Assembly: GCA_039707655.1 (NCBI GenBank)
Contig: CM077676.1
Span: forward strand, 82,733,895-82,797,894
Direction of reading: 5' to 3'
DNA length: 64,000 nt
Origin: Elymus sibiricus
Taxonomy: Eukaryota; Streptophyta; Magnoliopsida; Poales; Poaceae
Shown here one piece after another: positions 1 to 11,410 of this stretch. The notes below the pieces were generated by a model. The model had not been told where the DNA came from and made no database searches. It was given only the letters and a program-made list of their open reading frames with translations. Every line of letters starts with the position of its first letter. The first letter of the stretch is position 1. Both the position numbers and the translations under genes were made by a program.

Positions 1-599
1 TCCTTGTTTGACCCCCAGTCGAGGCCCTTCTTGGTCCATGAGACCAACCTCGTGGGGGGTCCGGATCTGAAGGCGGGGATCGCTCCCCAATCCGCGTTCC
101 GCGGCTCCGTGATGTAGAACCACTCCTTCTGCTAGATCTTGACGGTTTCGATGAAGGTGCCATCTGGCCACTCAACCCAGGGAAGCTTGCTGACCATTGC
201 TCCCCCGCAGTCCGCCTGCTGGCCGTCAACGATCTTCGGCTTGACGTTGAAAATCTTCAGCCACAGGCCGAAGTGTGGCCGGACCCGAAGAAAGGCCTCG
301 CAGATGATGATGAAGGCCGAGATATGCAGAAAAGAGTTCGGGGCGAGATCATGGAAATCGAGCCCATAGAAAAACATCAGACCCCTGACGAAGGGGTGGA
401 GGGGAAAACCTAACCCTCGGATGAAATGGGGGAGGAACACCACCCTCTCGCCGGGCCTCGGTGTGGGGATGACTTGACCCGCCTCCGGAGCGCGGTGAGT
501 GACGCCGGTGGGAAGATAACCCACGTTCTTCAGCTCCAGGATGGCGCTCTCGGTGACGATGGAGGCCTCCCACTTGCCCTTAGAACCGGAGCCGGCCAT
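1..599 (-). pseudogene. PF04195-type (putative gypsy-type transposon) gag-like gene fragment, antisense
   Basis: Reading the minus strand from ATG at 599, an open frame encodes the domain annotated in grasses as the putative gypsy-type transposon domain (PF04195). It has a PTPRPGERVVFLPHF-like segment, a hydrophobic GLMFFYGLDFHDLAPN segment and a CGGAMVSKLPW segment. A single TAG at 130-132 stops it, but the same frame stays open beyond and reads WFYITEP and then VSWTKKG, which belong to the same protein. This is therefore one nonsense lesion in a gene that runs off the window edge. It is clearly related to the gene at 60782 on the other strand, with the same order of motifs. About 50 bp of its leader (600-649) remain before the sequence switches abruptly to a copia LTR. 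The role of this protein in the element's life cycle is not known to me; gag-like is an inference from its position. Confidence 0.75.
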
Positions 600-649
600 G
601 GCCGGATTTAGGAAATGGCTGGAGAGGTTCTTGGAAGGGAGAACAGATG

Positions 650-1395
650 AAGGCACTAAGGAAGCCCCCTTGGGGGGGCATGAGGGTGGCCGGCCAAGGT
701 GGGGCTCCTCCATGGAGCTCCACATGCCATCCCTTTTTGTCTTTTATTCTTTTATGTGTGACATAAAGTGGGGGTACTTTGGTATTTTTTGTATGCCAAC
801 TTTACCCCTTGGCTTTCCTATAAATAGAGGTGGAGGGGTGCTCTCCAAACTCATTCCTTACTCTCATACACATGCCATGCTTGTCTGACTCTCTCTCTCT
901 CCCTCCCACGAAATAGTTTCGTAGAGCCGAAAGGCTGTCTGGGTTCCGGCAGGAACTAGTTCTGGACGGCGAAGCCCTGCCGGATAGCTGACACCGTATG
1001 TGTGCAACCCCATAGAGAGGTCGTAGTTTCGATCTTTTTCCCGAGGGGCTGTTCGAGGGCCCTCTCGAAGGGCTGTCCGAGTTACTGTTCGAGTTTCGAG
1101 GGTCCTCCCGGAGGGCTGTCCGTGACATCGTCCGAGGGACTGTCCGACCGCCTCCCGAAGGGCTGTCCGAGGATCTACACCGAGGATCTACACCGACTCT
1201 TCTTCACCGACTCTTCGTCCGAGGGAGGTTGTAAATCCTAGCTGCGGGGATCTGCACCGAGGATCTACACCTACTCTTCTTCCGCTGCGCTACAAGTCGG
1301 TAATGATCAGATCAAACCCTGTATGCAGTCTCCATAGTGGTCCTGGGCGTGCTCGCTGTACCGAATTTTTTTGTTTTCTGTCGCGTTACCCTACA
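650..1395 (+). repeat. Copia 5' LTR remnant (3' portion only)
   Basis: This segment matches the last ~720 bp of the 3' LTR with a few percent differences and ends at CCCTACA just before the primer binding site. The boundary at about 650 (AGGCACTAAGG) is abrupt, with antisense PF04195 sequence on the left. It includes a TATA box at 829-836 and a degenerate array at about 1040-1230 made of reiterated GAGGG...CTGTCCGA units. Confidence 0.85.
829..836 (+). promoter_or_regulatory. TATA box of the copia 5' LTR
   Basis: TATAAATA followed by AGAGGTGGAGGGG. The same box is conserved in the 3' LTR at 19787-19794, the position expected for the U3/R promoter of an LTR. Confidence 0.7.
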
Positions 1396-1396
1396 G

Positions 1397-1410
1397 TGGC
1401 ATCAAGAGCC
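1397..1410 (+). other. Copia primer binding site (initiator tRNA-Met type)
   Basis: TGGCATCAAGAGCC lies 1 bp after the LTR end. It is close to the canonical TGGTATCAGAGCC complementary to tRNA-Met, with one substitution and one extra base, so priming ability is probably degraded. Confidence 0.7.
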
Positions 1411-2730
1411 GTGCTATGCGTAGATGCAGGTTACGATCTAGAATACATGGAGATTTATGGGTATTGCGTAATATAATTTTGGAGTAGATGGGATCTATTG
1501 CTGAAAATTATTTATGCGGGTAGCAGATGAATTCTGTTACCCGATGTTCTTGTTGCTTCCCTAGAATTTGCGTATTTCTGATCTCGAGACAACATGGTGG
1601 AATTTGACAAAGTTCTGGCAATCCGCGATCCTGATTGATCAACGAAGTGCTATCAGTTCTTTGGGTTCCACCATAGTCAAAAGAAAGATGAAATTTCGCA
1701 GACGAAAGGGCAATGCAGATATGATCTGCACGGGGGTCATGCGTATGACGAAGTTTAGTATGGGGCTCGAGATTTTATTATCTCGTGTTTCATACACCCC
1801 GCGATGTTAATCTAGCGACTTGAATAATCATACTTGATGATAAAACGTTGGTAGCTGCGGTTTAAGTCAAAACCTTAGAAGCCACATAAAATAAATTTTT
1901 GCATAAACCGATTAGAGGCGTCTAACTTGGTTTTGCAAGATGTGCATGTGATGTGGTATAGCAGTGCTCATATTAATTCGATTATGTATGAGATGACTAT
2001 ATGATGTAAATTTATTAACATGACCTGCGTGTCATGATTCGGCATGATGGCTGGAGCCATATGATTGTCACTTTAATGACCTGCGTGTCAACCTTAAGTA
2101 ATGCACTTATTTTATTAGCTATAGAGATAGCAATATTATCTGGTGCATCGACAAGGTGGTGGCAATCTTCGCGAAGGTGAACACCGACGCAAATGCCGAA
2201 GACGAAGAAATTAAAGACTTCTCCATCAGAAAGGGCTATACCATATCATGCTATTATGAATTGCCTGAGATGTTTATCCCTTATGATGCACCCTTTTGAT
2301 TGCGCGGTAGTCGCTTTTTATTAGGGTGATCTCTCACTTAAAATATCAAAGTAGTTAGTGTTCACCCAAGTGTAGCACCGTCTGAAATTCGTATATTTTC
2401 AGGGTGCTCCATGTACACATGAGCACGAACGAATCGAGAGGAATGAGGCGGGTGAGGTCAGACCTCGCAGCAAGATCACTTGGTTGTCTTTGACATTTAG
2501 GCAGGAGAGTCCTGAGCTCGGAACACGCCTACCGATTGAAATTCGCGTCATCAGTGATGAACCCGTCAATGGCGTCGAATTGAAATACGGATCTTGAATC
2601 ACTCACAATCAATTGTGAGAGATATTGATTTGAGTGGGAGCGCACTTTAGAATAAATTTTTTTATTCACTAGTGCAAAAATCATCATGAACAAAGTCTAA
2701 GTGAAACTTGTGTTTTCTGTTGTAGATCAA
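1411..2730 (+). other. Copia untranslated leader between PBS and gag
   Basis: About 1.3 kb without a credible reading frame. It contains a short imperfect repetition around GACCTGCGTGTCA (about 2023 and 2079). Long leaders of this kind are normal in Triticeae copia elements. No other feature is visible. Confidence 0.6.
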
Positions 2731-3789
2731 ATGGCTCGCAACACCGCGTTCAACTTAGGCCCGATGTTAGAGAAAGAGAAGTTAGCTGCGACTGGAAACA
2801 ACTATGCGGACTGGGTCCGTAACCTGAGGATTGTCCTCAGGAGCGCTAAGAAAATTTATGTGCTTGAAAATGCTCTTCCAGCTAAACCGGCAGCCACTGC
2901 CCCGGAAGATGAACAAAATGTCTGGGCCACTAAGGATGATGATCACAACTTAGTGCAGTGCCTAATGCTAGCTTGCATGAGTCCAGGGCTTCAAAAACGT
3001 TTTGAATTCCATAAACCCCGTGATATGATCCGGGAATTTGATGCTCTGTACAAGGAAACCGCAAGGTCTGAACGATTTGATATCATGAAGACCTTGATGG
3101 AATGCAAGATGGCTGAGGGCAGTTCAGTTGGCAAACACGTGGTCAAAATGATTGGCTATGCTGAAAGGCTCAAAACCCTGGAATTTCCAATTCCACCGGG
3201 CCATATGATGGACATGATGCTTTCTTCACTCCCCTCGTCTTACGAAGGTTTTTTCATGAACTACAACATGAGTGGGATGGAGAAGACACCAGAAGATGTG
3301 CTCGCCATGCTGAAAACTGCGGAAGGAGGACTGCGGAAAAATCACAAGCAAGTGTTGCTTGTGAATAAAACTGCCAGTTTCAAAAAGAAAGGCAAGCCAA
3401 AGAAGGGCAAGGGCGCCGGTAAGACCGGCTCCCAAAGCAACTCTAAGGGCGGAGCCAAGAATGAAACTGAGTGCTTCTACTGCAAGGGCACAGGACACTG
3501 GAAGAGAAACTGCAAGAAGTATCTGGAAGATAAGAAGTCCGGGAAAACCGAAAAAGGTACAATTGTTATACAAGTTAATGTCATTGACGTTTTGCTTGCT
3601 AGGGAAAATTCTAAGTCTTGGGTATTTGATACCGGATCGGTTGCTCACATTTGCAACTCGATAGAGGGACTGCAGAAGGTGCACAAGCTAGCAAAGAATG
3701 AAGTCGTGATGCGCGTCGGGAACGGTGCTGGGATCGCCGCTCAAGCCGTCGGCATTATGCCTCTACGTCTCCTTCAGGATTTATCTTAG
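2731..3789 (+). pseudogene. Copia Gag with start of protease (frame broken at its end)
   Basis: Gag is the capsid/nucleocapsid protein and forms virus-like particles in the cytoplasm. The start chosen is ATG at 2731 (MARNTAF), since the open frame before it has only a GTG. The UBN2-type gag core follows (LRSAKKIYVLENAL, then RFDIMKTLMECKM, then SLPSSYEGF). Next come a lysine-rich stretch and a CCHC zinc knuckle (CFYCKGTGHWKRNCKK, about residues 249-264). The protease begins with the active-site motif WVFDTGSVAHIC near residue 305. A 1-nt indel at about 3768-3772 throws the frame into TAG at 3787-3789. The protein continues in another frame from about 3770. Gag itself is otherwise undamaged. 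Confidence 0.85.
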
Positions 3790-4257
3790 AACTAAGTAAC
3801 TGTTATTTTGTTCCACTATTGTGTAGAAACATTATCTCCGGGTCATGTTTAGTACACGATGGGTATTCGTACAAGTCTGAGAACAATGGTTGTTCACTTT
3901 ATTGTAAGGATATGTTTTATGAATTTGCACCCATTGTTGGGGGCCTTTTCATACTAAATCTTGAATGTGGAAATGATGTCTTTAACGTGAATGCTAAACG
4001 CCTTAAGAAGGCTGATACCACCACCACTTTCATGTGGCACTGTCGCCTTGGCCACATCGGAAAGAAACGCATGCAAAGACTCCATAAAAATGGAGTTTTA
4101 CCGTCCTTTGATTTTGAATCATTTGACACATGTGAAGCTTGCTTACTGGGGAAAATGACCAAGACGCCGTTCACGGGTCATCCTGAACGGGCGAGTGAAT
4201 TGTTGGAAATAATACATAGTGATGTATGTGGTCCAATGAGCACAATCGCACGGGTTG
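3770..4257 (+). pseudogene. Copia protease end, GAG-pre-integrase and start of integrase (interrupted)
   Basis: After the frameshift the polyprotein continues through the protease tail into the GAG-pre-integrase domain. That domain shows a zinc-binding HCRLGHIGKKRMQ...CEACLLGK pattern (H-x-H/C-x-C type, about 4040-4155). It then reaches the first integrase strand, IIHSDVCGPMSTIAR, which holds the first catalytic Asp (about 4221). The frame stops because the LARD-like element inserted at 4258. The remainder resumes at 15767. Integrase joins the cDNA to the host chromosome. Confidence 0.85.
4252..4257. repeat. Left target-site duplication of the LARD-like element
   Basis: GGGTTG here is repeated directly after the right LTR at 15761-15766. 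Five bases are usual for LTR elements; the sixth may be chance. Confidence 0.8.
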
Positions 4258-7200
4258 TGTAACAGCCCGAGACCGATACTTTGCATTAGTATTATTATAT
4301 TGTCTGCGCTATTTTATTTTTCATTGCATCATGTCATCATGCCATTAAATTTTGCAACCCATTTAAAAACTCAACTAAATAAATTGCATAGATCTTTTGA
4401 TCTATTTAAATTGAGGGAAATTCACGTGGTGATTTCTCTTTAAAACATATCCTCCCAATATGTAGGGAGCTATAATAAATATTCCATTAGTTTGGAATTC
4501 ACCATAACAAACTTGCAATTAAATTCCCATGCCCAAGCTCTTCCAACTTATTCTCACCAAGTTTTCAATCCCAACAAGGACTTCTCCATATTCTTTCTTT
4601 CTGTCAATTGTTGCTCTAGTGGCATTTTCTGTTTCAGATTATTGCTCACTATTTTCCTAAACTTCTTAGACCATGCCAATACCACCTCCTCCAGTTTTCA
4701 GGTCTTTTGGAAGTGTTTTGGTTGGGCTAAGGATTTATTCAAGTTTGAGTTATTTTCAAACTTGCATAAATTTGTAGTCTCTAAAATTTGCCAAAGCATT
4801 TTATTCAAATAGCTCAGAAATCCAGGAACCCAGGGATAATTTTTATATCCTCAATATTCTTATCCTAGCCCCTGTTTCTTTTCTCTTTATTTCTGTCAAT
4901 TTCTTATATATAAAAGAAAAACAGAGAAGGGAAGAAACTGGGCAGAGCCCACTTACCTGTTGCAGCCGAAGCCACCAGCCCCGCAGCCCACCAAATCCCT
5001 ATAACCCTAGCCCGATCCCCTCAGCCTCTCTCTTCCTCTCGATCCCCTCGTCCTCCTCCTTGCCGCCGCCACACAGAGAGAAGCGAGAGCCTCGCACCCC
5101 GCGCCCCTGGCCACCCCGCTGCCGCGACTGCACCTCGCCGCCGCTGTGCTCCAGCGCCCCAGCCAGCCAAGCTCTCCGCCTCCTCGCCCTGCCTCCGCAT
5201 CCGCTCCATCCCCTACCTTCCTCACCCTTCTCCTGCTGTCTCTCAGGCCTCCTCGTCTCGTTGTCGATGAGCAGGAGCCGCCATGGAGCCCGATGCGGTA
5301 GCATCCGCCCCTGGCTCTGCCCCGCCACCTCAAGCCCCTTCCGGCCGGTTCCAGCCGACCCCGCCGCCTGTCCTTCCGCCGCCGCGCCGGTAGCCGCCCC
5401 TGCCTTGGCCACCTGCATCGCCGGCATCCCCTGTACTGCTCGAGAACGAGCAGAGCGCTCCCGTTCTCCCCGTTGACCCGAGCCCGTGGACCTCCATGTC
5501 CAACCAAGCCAGCCTCGATCCGGCGTCGTCTATCCTCTGGAAACCACGTATGTGCAGCACCGCTCAAGTTTTGCCTCTGTACACCTGCGTTTTGTGACTG
5601 TGGACGGACCCTGGATTTGAAACACAAACGTCAAGTACGACGACGCCTTTGGAAGACCTATGAACGTCAAGTTCCTCTGCCACGAACGTTAACGGTGTTG
5701 TGGATCCCTGCAAGTACCCCTTTGGATCGCCAAGTACGACTACCGCCGACATGTACCACTACCGTCGCCGTGGGTTTCGTCAAGTTCAAGGATGACCCCC
5801 GAAGACCTCGGATTCGGCAAGTTCCTTTTCGACAAGTGTACGCCTACCGTCGCTGAAGACCGTCAAGTGAACAACTACCGTTGCCGTGCGCTTTGCCAAG
5901 TACCACTACTTCCACGACGACCCATGAACGACTACTTCCCCTATGACGCACCGAACTCGAACCGTCCCGAATGCATGCTTCGAAGGTATAACGCCGAGAC
6001 GACCGCTCGTGGACGAATGCATGTGTGGTGTGAGATGCACCGCGTGTTTGCACCGTATGCGATTGTTCGTTACACGTTGCCCCTCTTTTGCCATGCCACC
6101 GACACGTGGGACACCCGGCAGCGGGATCACTCCCCATCATCTTTTGCATGACACGCTCACACCCACACTTATTCCTTTGCACCGGTATCTCAATCGAGTT
6201 GCCGGATAACTGGAATGTTGCCGTGGCATCATTTCCGTTATCGCCGCCGTGTCACCCATTTCTTTCCGCCATGGCGACAAATGCATCATAACATGATTTA
6301 TGTCATTGTTTTCTATAAAATTGCATCCAACTTGAACATGTCATCCTCATGCATATAATAACTCACAAACCGTGCATCGGATTAAAAAGATTTATATATG
6401 TAATTTGCTTAGAATTTCATGTAGTTTCATAATATCCAACTTACATCCATGCTAAAAATGTTTAAAATTGCTGTTTGCATTAATTTGCATAAATGACATG
6501 CTAAAATGGTTTATTTCATAACTAAATAACCATAGCTCCGAATTAAATAAACTTTATATGTAAGTGGTCTAGAAAAATGTGTAGATCAACTTTGTGCATT
6601 TACTTTTGCTGTTTAACAACCTTAAAATATGATTTAGGCCAGAACAGTACCAAATTCGAAAATTTGCATATGGGGACCTTCCGGAATTGTTATTTGTGTT
6701 TCCGGCCTCATTTAAACTTGCCTAGTTGTATGGATTGCTTATGCTTCATCTCTTGCCATGTTTAACAACATTTAACCTTTTCATGCACCATATTTGGTTG
6801 TGCATCATGCCATGATTATGCTTGTGTGTTTACCATGGTGTTTGCTTCTTTCCGGTTGTGCTTCTTCTCGCTAGTTCCGGTTTCGTTGCGTTTGTGACGA
6901 TTCGACTATGCTTGTTTGACTACTTCATGGATTCGATCTTCTTCCTAGCGGGATTTCAGGCAAGATGATCATGACCTTGGATATCTCTACTATCTTTGCT
7001 TGCTAGTTGTCTCGATGCTATCGTTATGTCGCGCTTCCTACCACATATATGTCAGCCTCCCATATGCCATGATACAGCCTCTAACCACCCTTACCTAGCA
7101 AACCGTTGTTTGGCTATGTTACCGCTTTGCTCAGCCCCTTTCTTATAGCGTTGCTAGTTGCAGGTGCAGTTGCAGGTTGTTCCATGTTGGGACATGGATA

Positions 7201-8607
7201 TCTTGGGATATCACAATATCTCTTATTTAATTAATGCATCTATATACTTGGTCTTGGGTGGAAGGCTCGGCCTTTTTCCTGGTGTTTTGTTCCACTCATG
7301 CCGCCCTAGTTTCTGTAATACCGGTGTTATGTTCCTTGATGAGCGCTTCTAACACATGTGGGGCATATGGGAACCCCCCTGATCATTCGTTTTAGGATAA
7401 ACTTCTCCAGCAAGGCCCAACATTGGTTTTAACATTTGCCAAAATAATAATACTGAAATTAATTAATTAATGCATAGGGGCTGATCACCTCGGGGATCTA
7501 TTTAATTCAACATAATACAGGTGGGCCAGTGCTGACGGTGCTGGTCCAAACTAGAGCCACTTGCGGCGCCACCTGGGGCAACTCGGGTTCTTGGCTGTCA
7601 TACGTAGTGTTCATCCGCCGTGTCCTGAGAACGAGATACGCAGCTCCTATCGGGATTGTCGACACGTCGGGAGGTCTTGCTGGTTTAGTTTTACCTTTTA
7701 CGAATGACTTGTCCACCGGAATTCCTTATCGTAAGCATCGTGTTATCATGGTGTGAGGATGTTCCATTGGATGCGTGTGGTAATTTATAATGGACTACTT
7801 GGAGCACCCCTGCAGGGTTAAATCTTTCGCGAAGCCGTGCCCGCGGTTATGTCGCGACTTGGAAATTTATAACCTCCGGTTGTAGAGAACTTGAGACTAA
7901 TTCTAATTAAAATACACCAACTGCGTGCGTAACCGTGATTGTCTCTTTTCTAGGGAGTTCGGGAAGAGAACACGGTGGGGTTATGTTTGACTCGTAAGTA
8001 GGTGTTCAGGATCACTTCTTGATCATTACGAGATTGCGAGCGTTATGCGTAGTTACTCTTCTTATTCTTGTACTCGTAATTTAGCCACCATACAATGCTT
8101 AGTGGTTGCTGCAACCTCACCACATTACCCTTCCATACCCATTTAAGCTTTGATAGTCTTGCTACCCATGGTTATGGGATTGCTGAGTCCTCGTGGCTCA
8201 CAGATTACTACAACAATAGGTGCAGGTACAGGTAATGCGATGATCTGACGTGAGAGCGATGCTTGGTTGTTTTGGAGTTCTTCTTCTGCTTCTTCTTCTT
8301 CGTCGATCAAGGGATAGGTTCTGGGTCGGCAGCCTGGGCTAGCAAGGTGGATGTCGTTCTTCTTTTTCGTTTGTTTTCATCCATAGTCGGATCCTGCTCT
8401 TCTGTATGATGATTGCTATGTATTGTTGTATTGATGTATTCATGCTGTAGCTTGTGGCGAGTGTAAGCCTTTATCTGATATTTTCATCTATTCAGTACAT
8501 GGTATGTTGTAATGATATCCACCTTGCGAAGCGTCTCTGATATGTGCTTCTATCCTTAGTGGGATTTTCGAGTCCCTTGAGGATAGGACCGCATATTGGG
8601 CGTGACA
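4258..8607 (+). repeat. LARD 5' LTR
   Basis: This 4350-bp LTR is bounded by TGTAAC and TGACA. From the left it holds an AT-rich U3, a TATA box near 4905, a strongly GC-rich R-like stretch (about 4965-5540) resembling a plant 5' untranslated exon, and a block of reiterated CAAGT motifs (about 5620-5930). The remainder is AT-rich. Open frames seen in it on either strand (for example the minus strand of 5007-5627) look like by-products of GC richness. Confidence 0.9.
4905..4916 (+). promoter_or_regulatory. TATA box in LARD 5' LTR
   Basis: TATATATAAAAG is followed at a suitable distance by a purine-rich and then GC-rich transcribed-like region. It is conserved in the 3' LTR at 12059-12070. Confidence 0.65.
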
Positions 8608-8610
8608 AGT

Positions 8611-8623
8611 TGGTATCAGAGCC
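8611..8623 (+). other. LARD primer binding site (tRNA-Met)
   Basis: A perfect TGGTATCAGAGCC lies 3 bp after the 5' LTR end, the canonical site for initiator tRNA-Met priming. Confidence 0.9.
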
Positions 8624-11396
8624 TCTACCGACCGCGGGAGCCCCCTTGATTGATCGAACCGTTGGCGAGTCTAGAAAGAAAAACTATTTTGAGTCTAGTT
8701 ATATATCCGAGAGTAGGAATTCTTTTTACTCCTTATCCCCTTCGTCGCTCTGGTGAGGAATTGTGACGTAGGTGTATTGATTCTACTACTCTTCTCACTC
8801 AAATTTTTTTTTAGGATCACGCGGGTATTTTCGGAATCGTTGCGATATCGGTGTGACATAATTCTGTCTTGGTGCCTCCTGACCGTATGGATTGGACCCG
8901 GGGAGTTGAGCTCCAAGGGGTTCTTGTCACATTCGCTATCGTTTCAGTTCCTGAATACCAGAGGACGCCGACATCGAAACGCTTCTATAATTTTTGTGGT
9001 GGCAAATAGTGCCATGACTTTTCCCCAGTACTGGAGGAGATAGCTCGGATGATCCACCATGACTAGTATCGCTGTGTTTTCGAAGGTCTGAGGTAGACAA
9101 ATTTGCGAAGTTTCTCGGTCGTGTGTTAACGGTTGCGGATGCAGTTGCAGCTGATTAGGTTGTTGATTGCTGAGTAGGTTCCTGGACCCGCAACCTGATC
9201 GCATAACCAAGAAGTTTCGGGAGTTCTTAGGTGGAAATTCAAGTAGTTACCTAGGATTATCCTTCCAATAAATGCATTATGGGTTATGTATTTGTTTCCG
9301 GCTTATTCTGCAAGCCTCATCCTTTGTTTTGTTTTGGAGTGTGGTATTCGAGTTGCTTCGAAGTCAAGTGTTGATTCCATACCTTTCCTAAGCGGTGCTC
9401 TCATATTTCTATGTGAGTGCTAATCCTTCTTGATCATCAAGATTGTCATGGAAAATTATTCTCAACCGGTGTGCTTCTCTTCGAGTTAATTCAATCCTTT
9501 CAACATTTGCAAGATCAATTCTCAGTTTTCTCAACGGTGTTCATTTCACCCGTCCCAAGTTGTTTTTCCTTTCCCACCCTCCCACCCTTTTTTCTTCGCG
9601 GAGTCTATATTCTCGAATCAAGTATCCATTTTATTCATGTGAAGTCTCTTCATTCCTTTCCTTCAATGTTCTTAGCCGGTGATTTCTCGTGAAGATGCTC
9701 AGGAGCTACAAGTTCATCATTCTTCGTTCTCGTTTTCTTCTCCGGTGGATTTAATTCAAGCTTTCGGTGTTGATCAAATCATTCCCTTTTTTTTGCTCAC
9801 ATGTTTTCCCTTGTTGGAAGTTCTTATCCAAGAATCTCGTGGATATTCACCTCTCTCTATTTCTTCTCCGGAGTGCTGAAGATATCTCAGAAGATTCGTG
9901 TTTCCATTCAAGACCCGTTCATTCTATTTTGAGGTTTTTATTTCATTCAAGCCATTTAAATCTAATCGGTGCAATCTCTCTTTCAAGCAATCATTTCCAA
10001 CGGTGTTTCTTTTGAGTGGGCCCATAACCCACAGGTCTTTTCCCAGGATCTTACTTGGCTCTTTTAATTTTCCCGGAGTTATTCTCAAATCTTTTCAAAC
10101 TTTGTCGTATGAATGAATTCTCATCAGTCAATTGCCTTGTTCGAGATCGCTGTCAATTTATTTTCATCTTTGGCTCAACCTTTCTATTATTCATTGTTCC
10201 GGAGTGTCTCAACAATTTTGGTGGTGTTCCTCGTCGTCATTCTCAGCGTTGAAGACCGAAGAAGAGTTTCTCTTAAATCATATCCGTTCTCTTGAAGATC
10301 CGCGGTTCTAGCTTCATGCTATTCTCCCAAATTGTTTCGATCGTGAGAAATTATTTTCATACCCATCCGAAGCATGTCATGAGTTCTTTCCATTCTCCGG
10401 AGGCCGTCATGGCAGAAGAATTTTTAATTCTCAATGTTCATTTCTCGTTCTCTAATTCTTCCGGTGAATCGTTCAAGTATTCTCTAGTCAGCTCGTGATA
10501 TATTCGTTCTCTTGTATTTAAATTCACTCAAGTATCTTTGTGCGTTTTCTAATTCTTCCCGGTGATTCGTTCTCTTTTTCTTCGTTCGTTTTCAATTCTT
10601 ACGGTGGTTCGTTCAAGATTCCTCTTCCTTTGTTATCATATCAATTCATTCGTTCTTTCCAAATCTTATCGGTGGCTCGTTGAAGACCTTCCCAAGTTTG
10701 TGCTATATCTCTTTTCAATCTTTTCAAGAAGAATAAGTGGCATGCCAATCCGTTGCTTGTCATCAATTTAAGTTGATGAAGGATAAGCATGGCATAATTC
10801 TTATTCTTGTTTCATCGAGGCGATTTAATTCGTTCTTCCGGAGTTCGTTCATGATATCAATTTCTTGGTTCTAAGTGCTTCATCTTTTCTTCCGGAGTTC
10901 CAAGCTCTCTCAATTATCTCGTCGTGAACCTTCATCTAAATCATTGCAAGGCTTCAATCTTATTCTTTTTAACCTTCATTTCTTTTCTAGCATCCTTTCA
11001 TTTCCGGAGTTCTTCCAAGAGGTTCTTCATGGTGGTTCGTTAAGGATTTAATTCATTCTTGAAGTGTTCTTCAAAATTCTTTCTTCCTTGCATTATATCA
11101 AGTCTTGATTCTCTCTCGAACTGAAGATCCGCCAAGCTATACTCTGAATTAAACATGGTGTTCAACACATGTTTTGTTTTGAGGAGTTTAAGCATGTTTC
11201 ATCTTCCATTCCTTTCTTCTCTTTTTAACCGGAGTTGCTTCAAAATTCTATCTTGTCCATTGAGCTCTTGATTCTTGTCTTTGCAACTTCTCGAGATTCT
11301 TTTGGTTTCGCTCGTTTGTCATAGAAGCAACTTTGTTTTACCTCTTCCTCTTCCCTTCCTCTTCTCATTCGTAGATCTCGGGGCGAGATCTCTTGT
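8624..11396 (+). other. LARD internal domain, non-coding
   Basis: About 2.8 kb without a long or recognisable frame. The top strand is rich in T and C (many TTCATTC, CTTCTTC runs) and carries a reiterated degenerate motif of the form TTCCGGWG...TTCGTTCAAG from about 9470 to 11240. This interior is presumably packaged RNA with structural rather than coding roles; that is an inference from the LARD class. Confidence 0.7.
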
Positions 11397-11410
11397 AAGT
11401 GGGGGAGAGT
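11397..11410 (+). other. LARD polypurine tract
   Basis: AAGTGGGGGAGAGT immediately precedes the 3' LTR. Its position and purine content fit the plus-strand primer. Confidence 0.8.

Noticed and set aside
3226..3684. 152-codon minus-strand frame under copia gag
   Set aside because: Shadow of the well-supported Gag on the plus strand.
8611..8623. tRNA gene or fragment at the TGGTATCAGAGCC site
   Set aside because: Only 13 bp complementary to a tRNA 3' end, positioned as an LTR primer site. The same applies to the tRNA-Asp-like sites.
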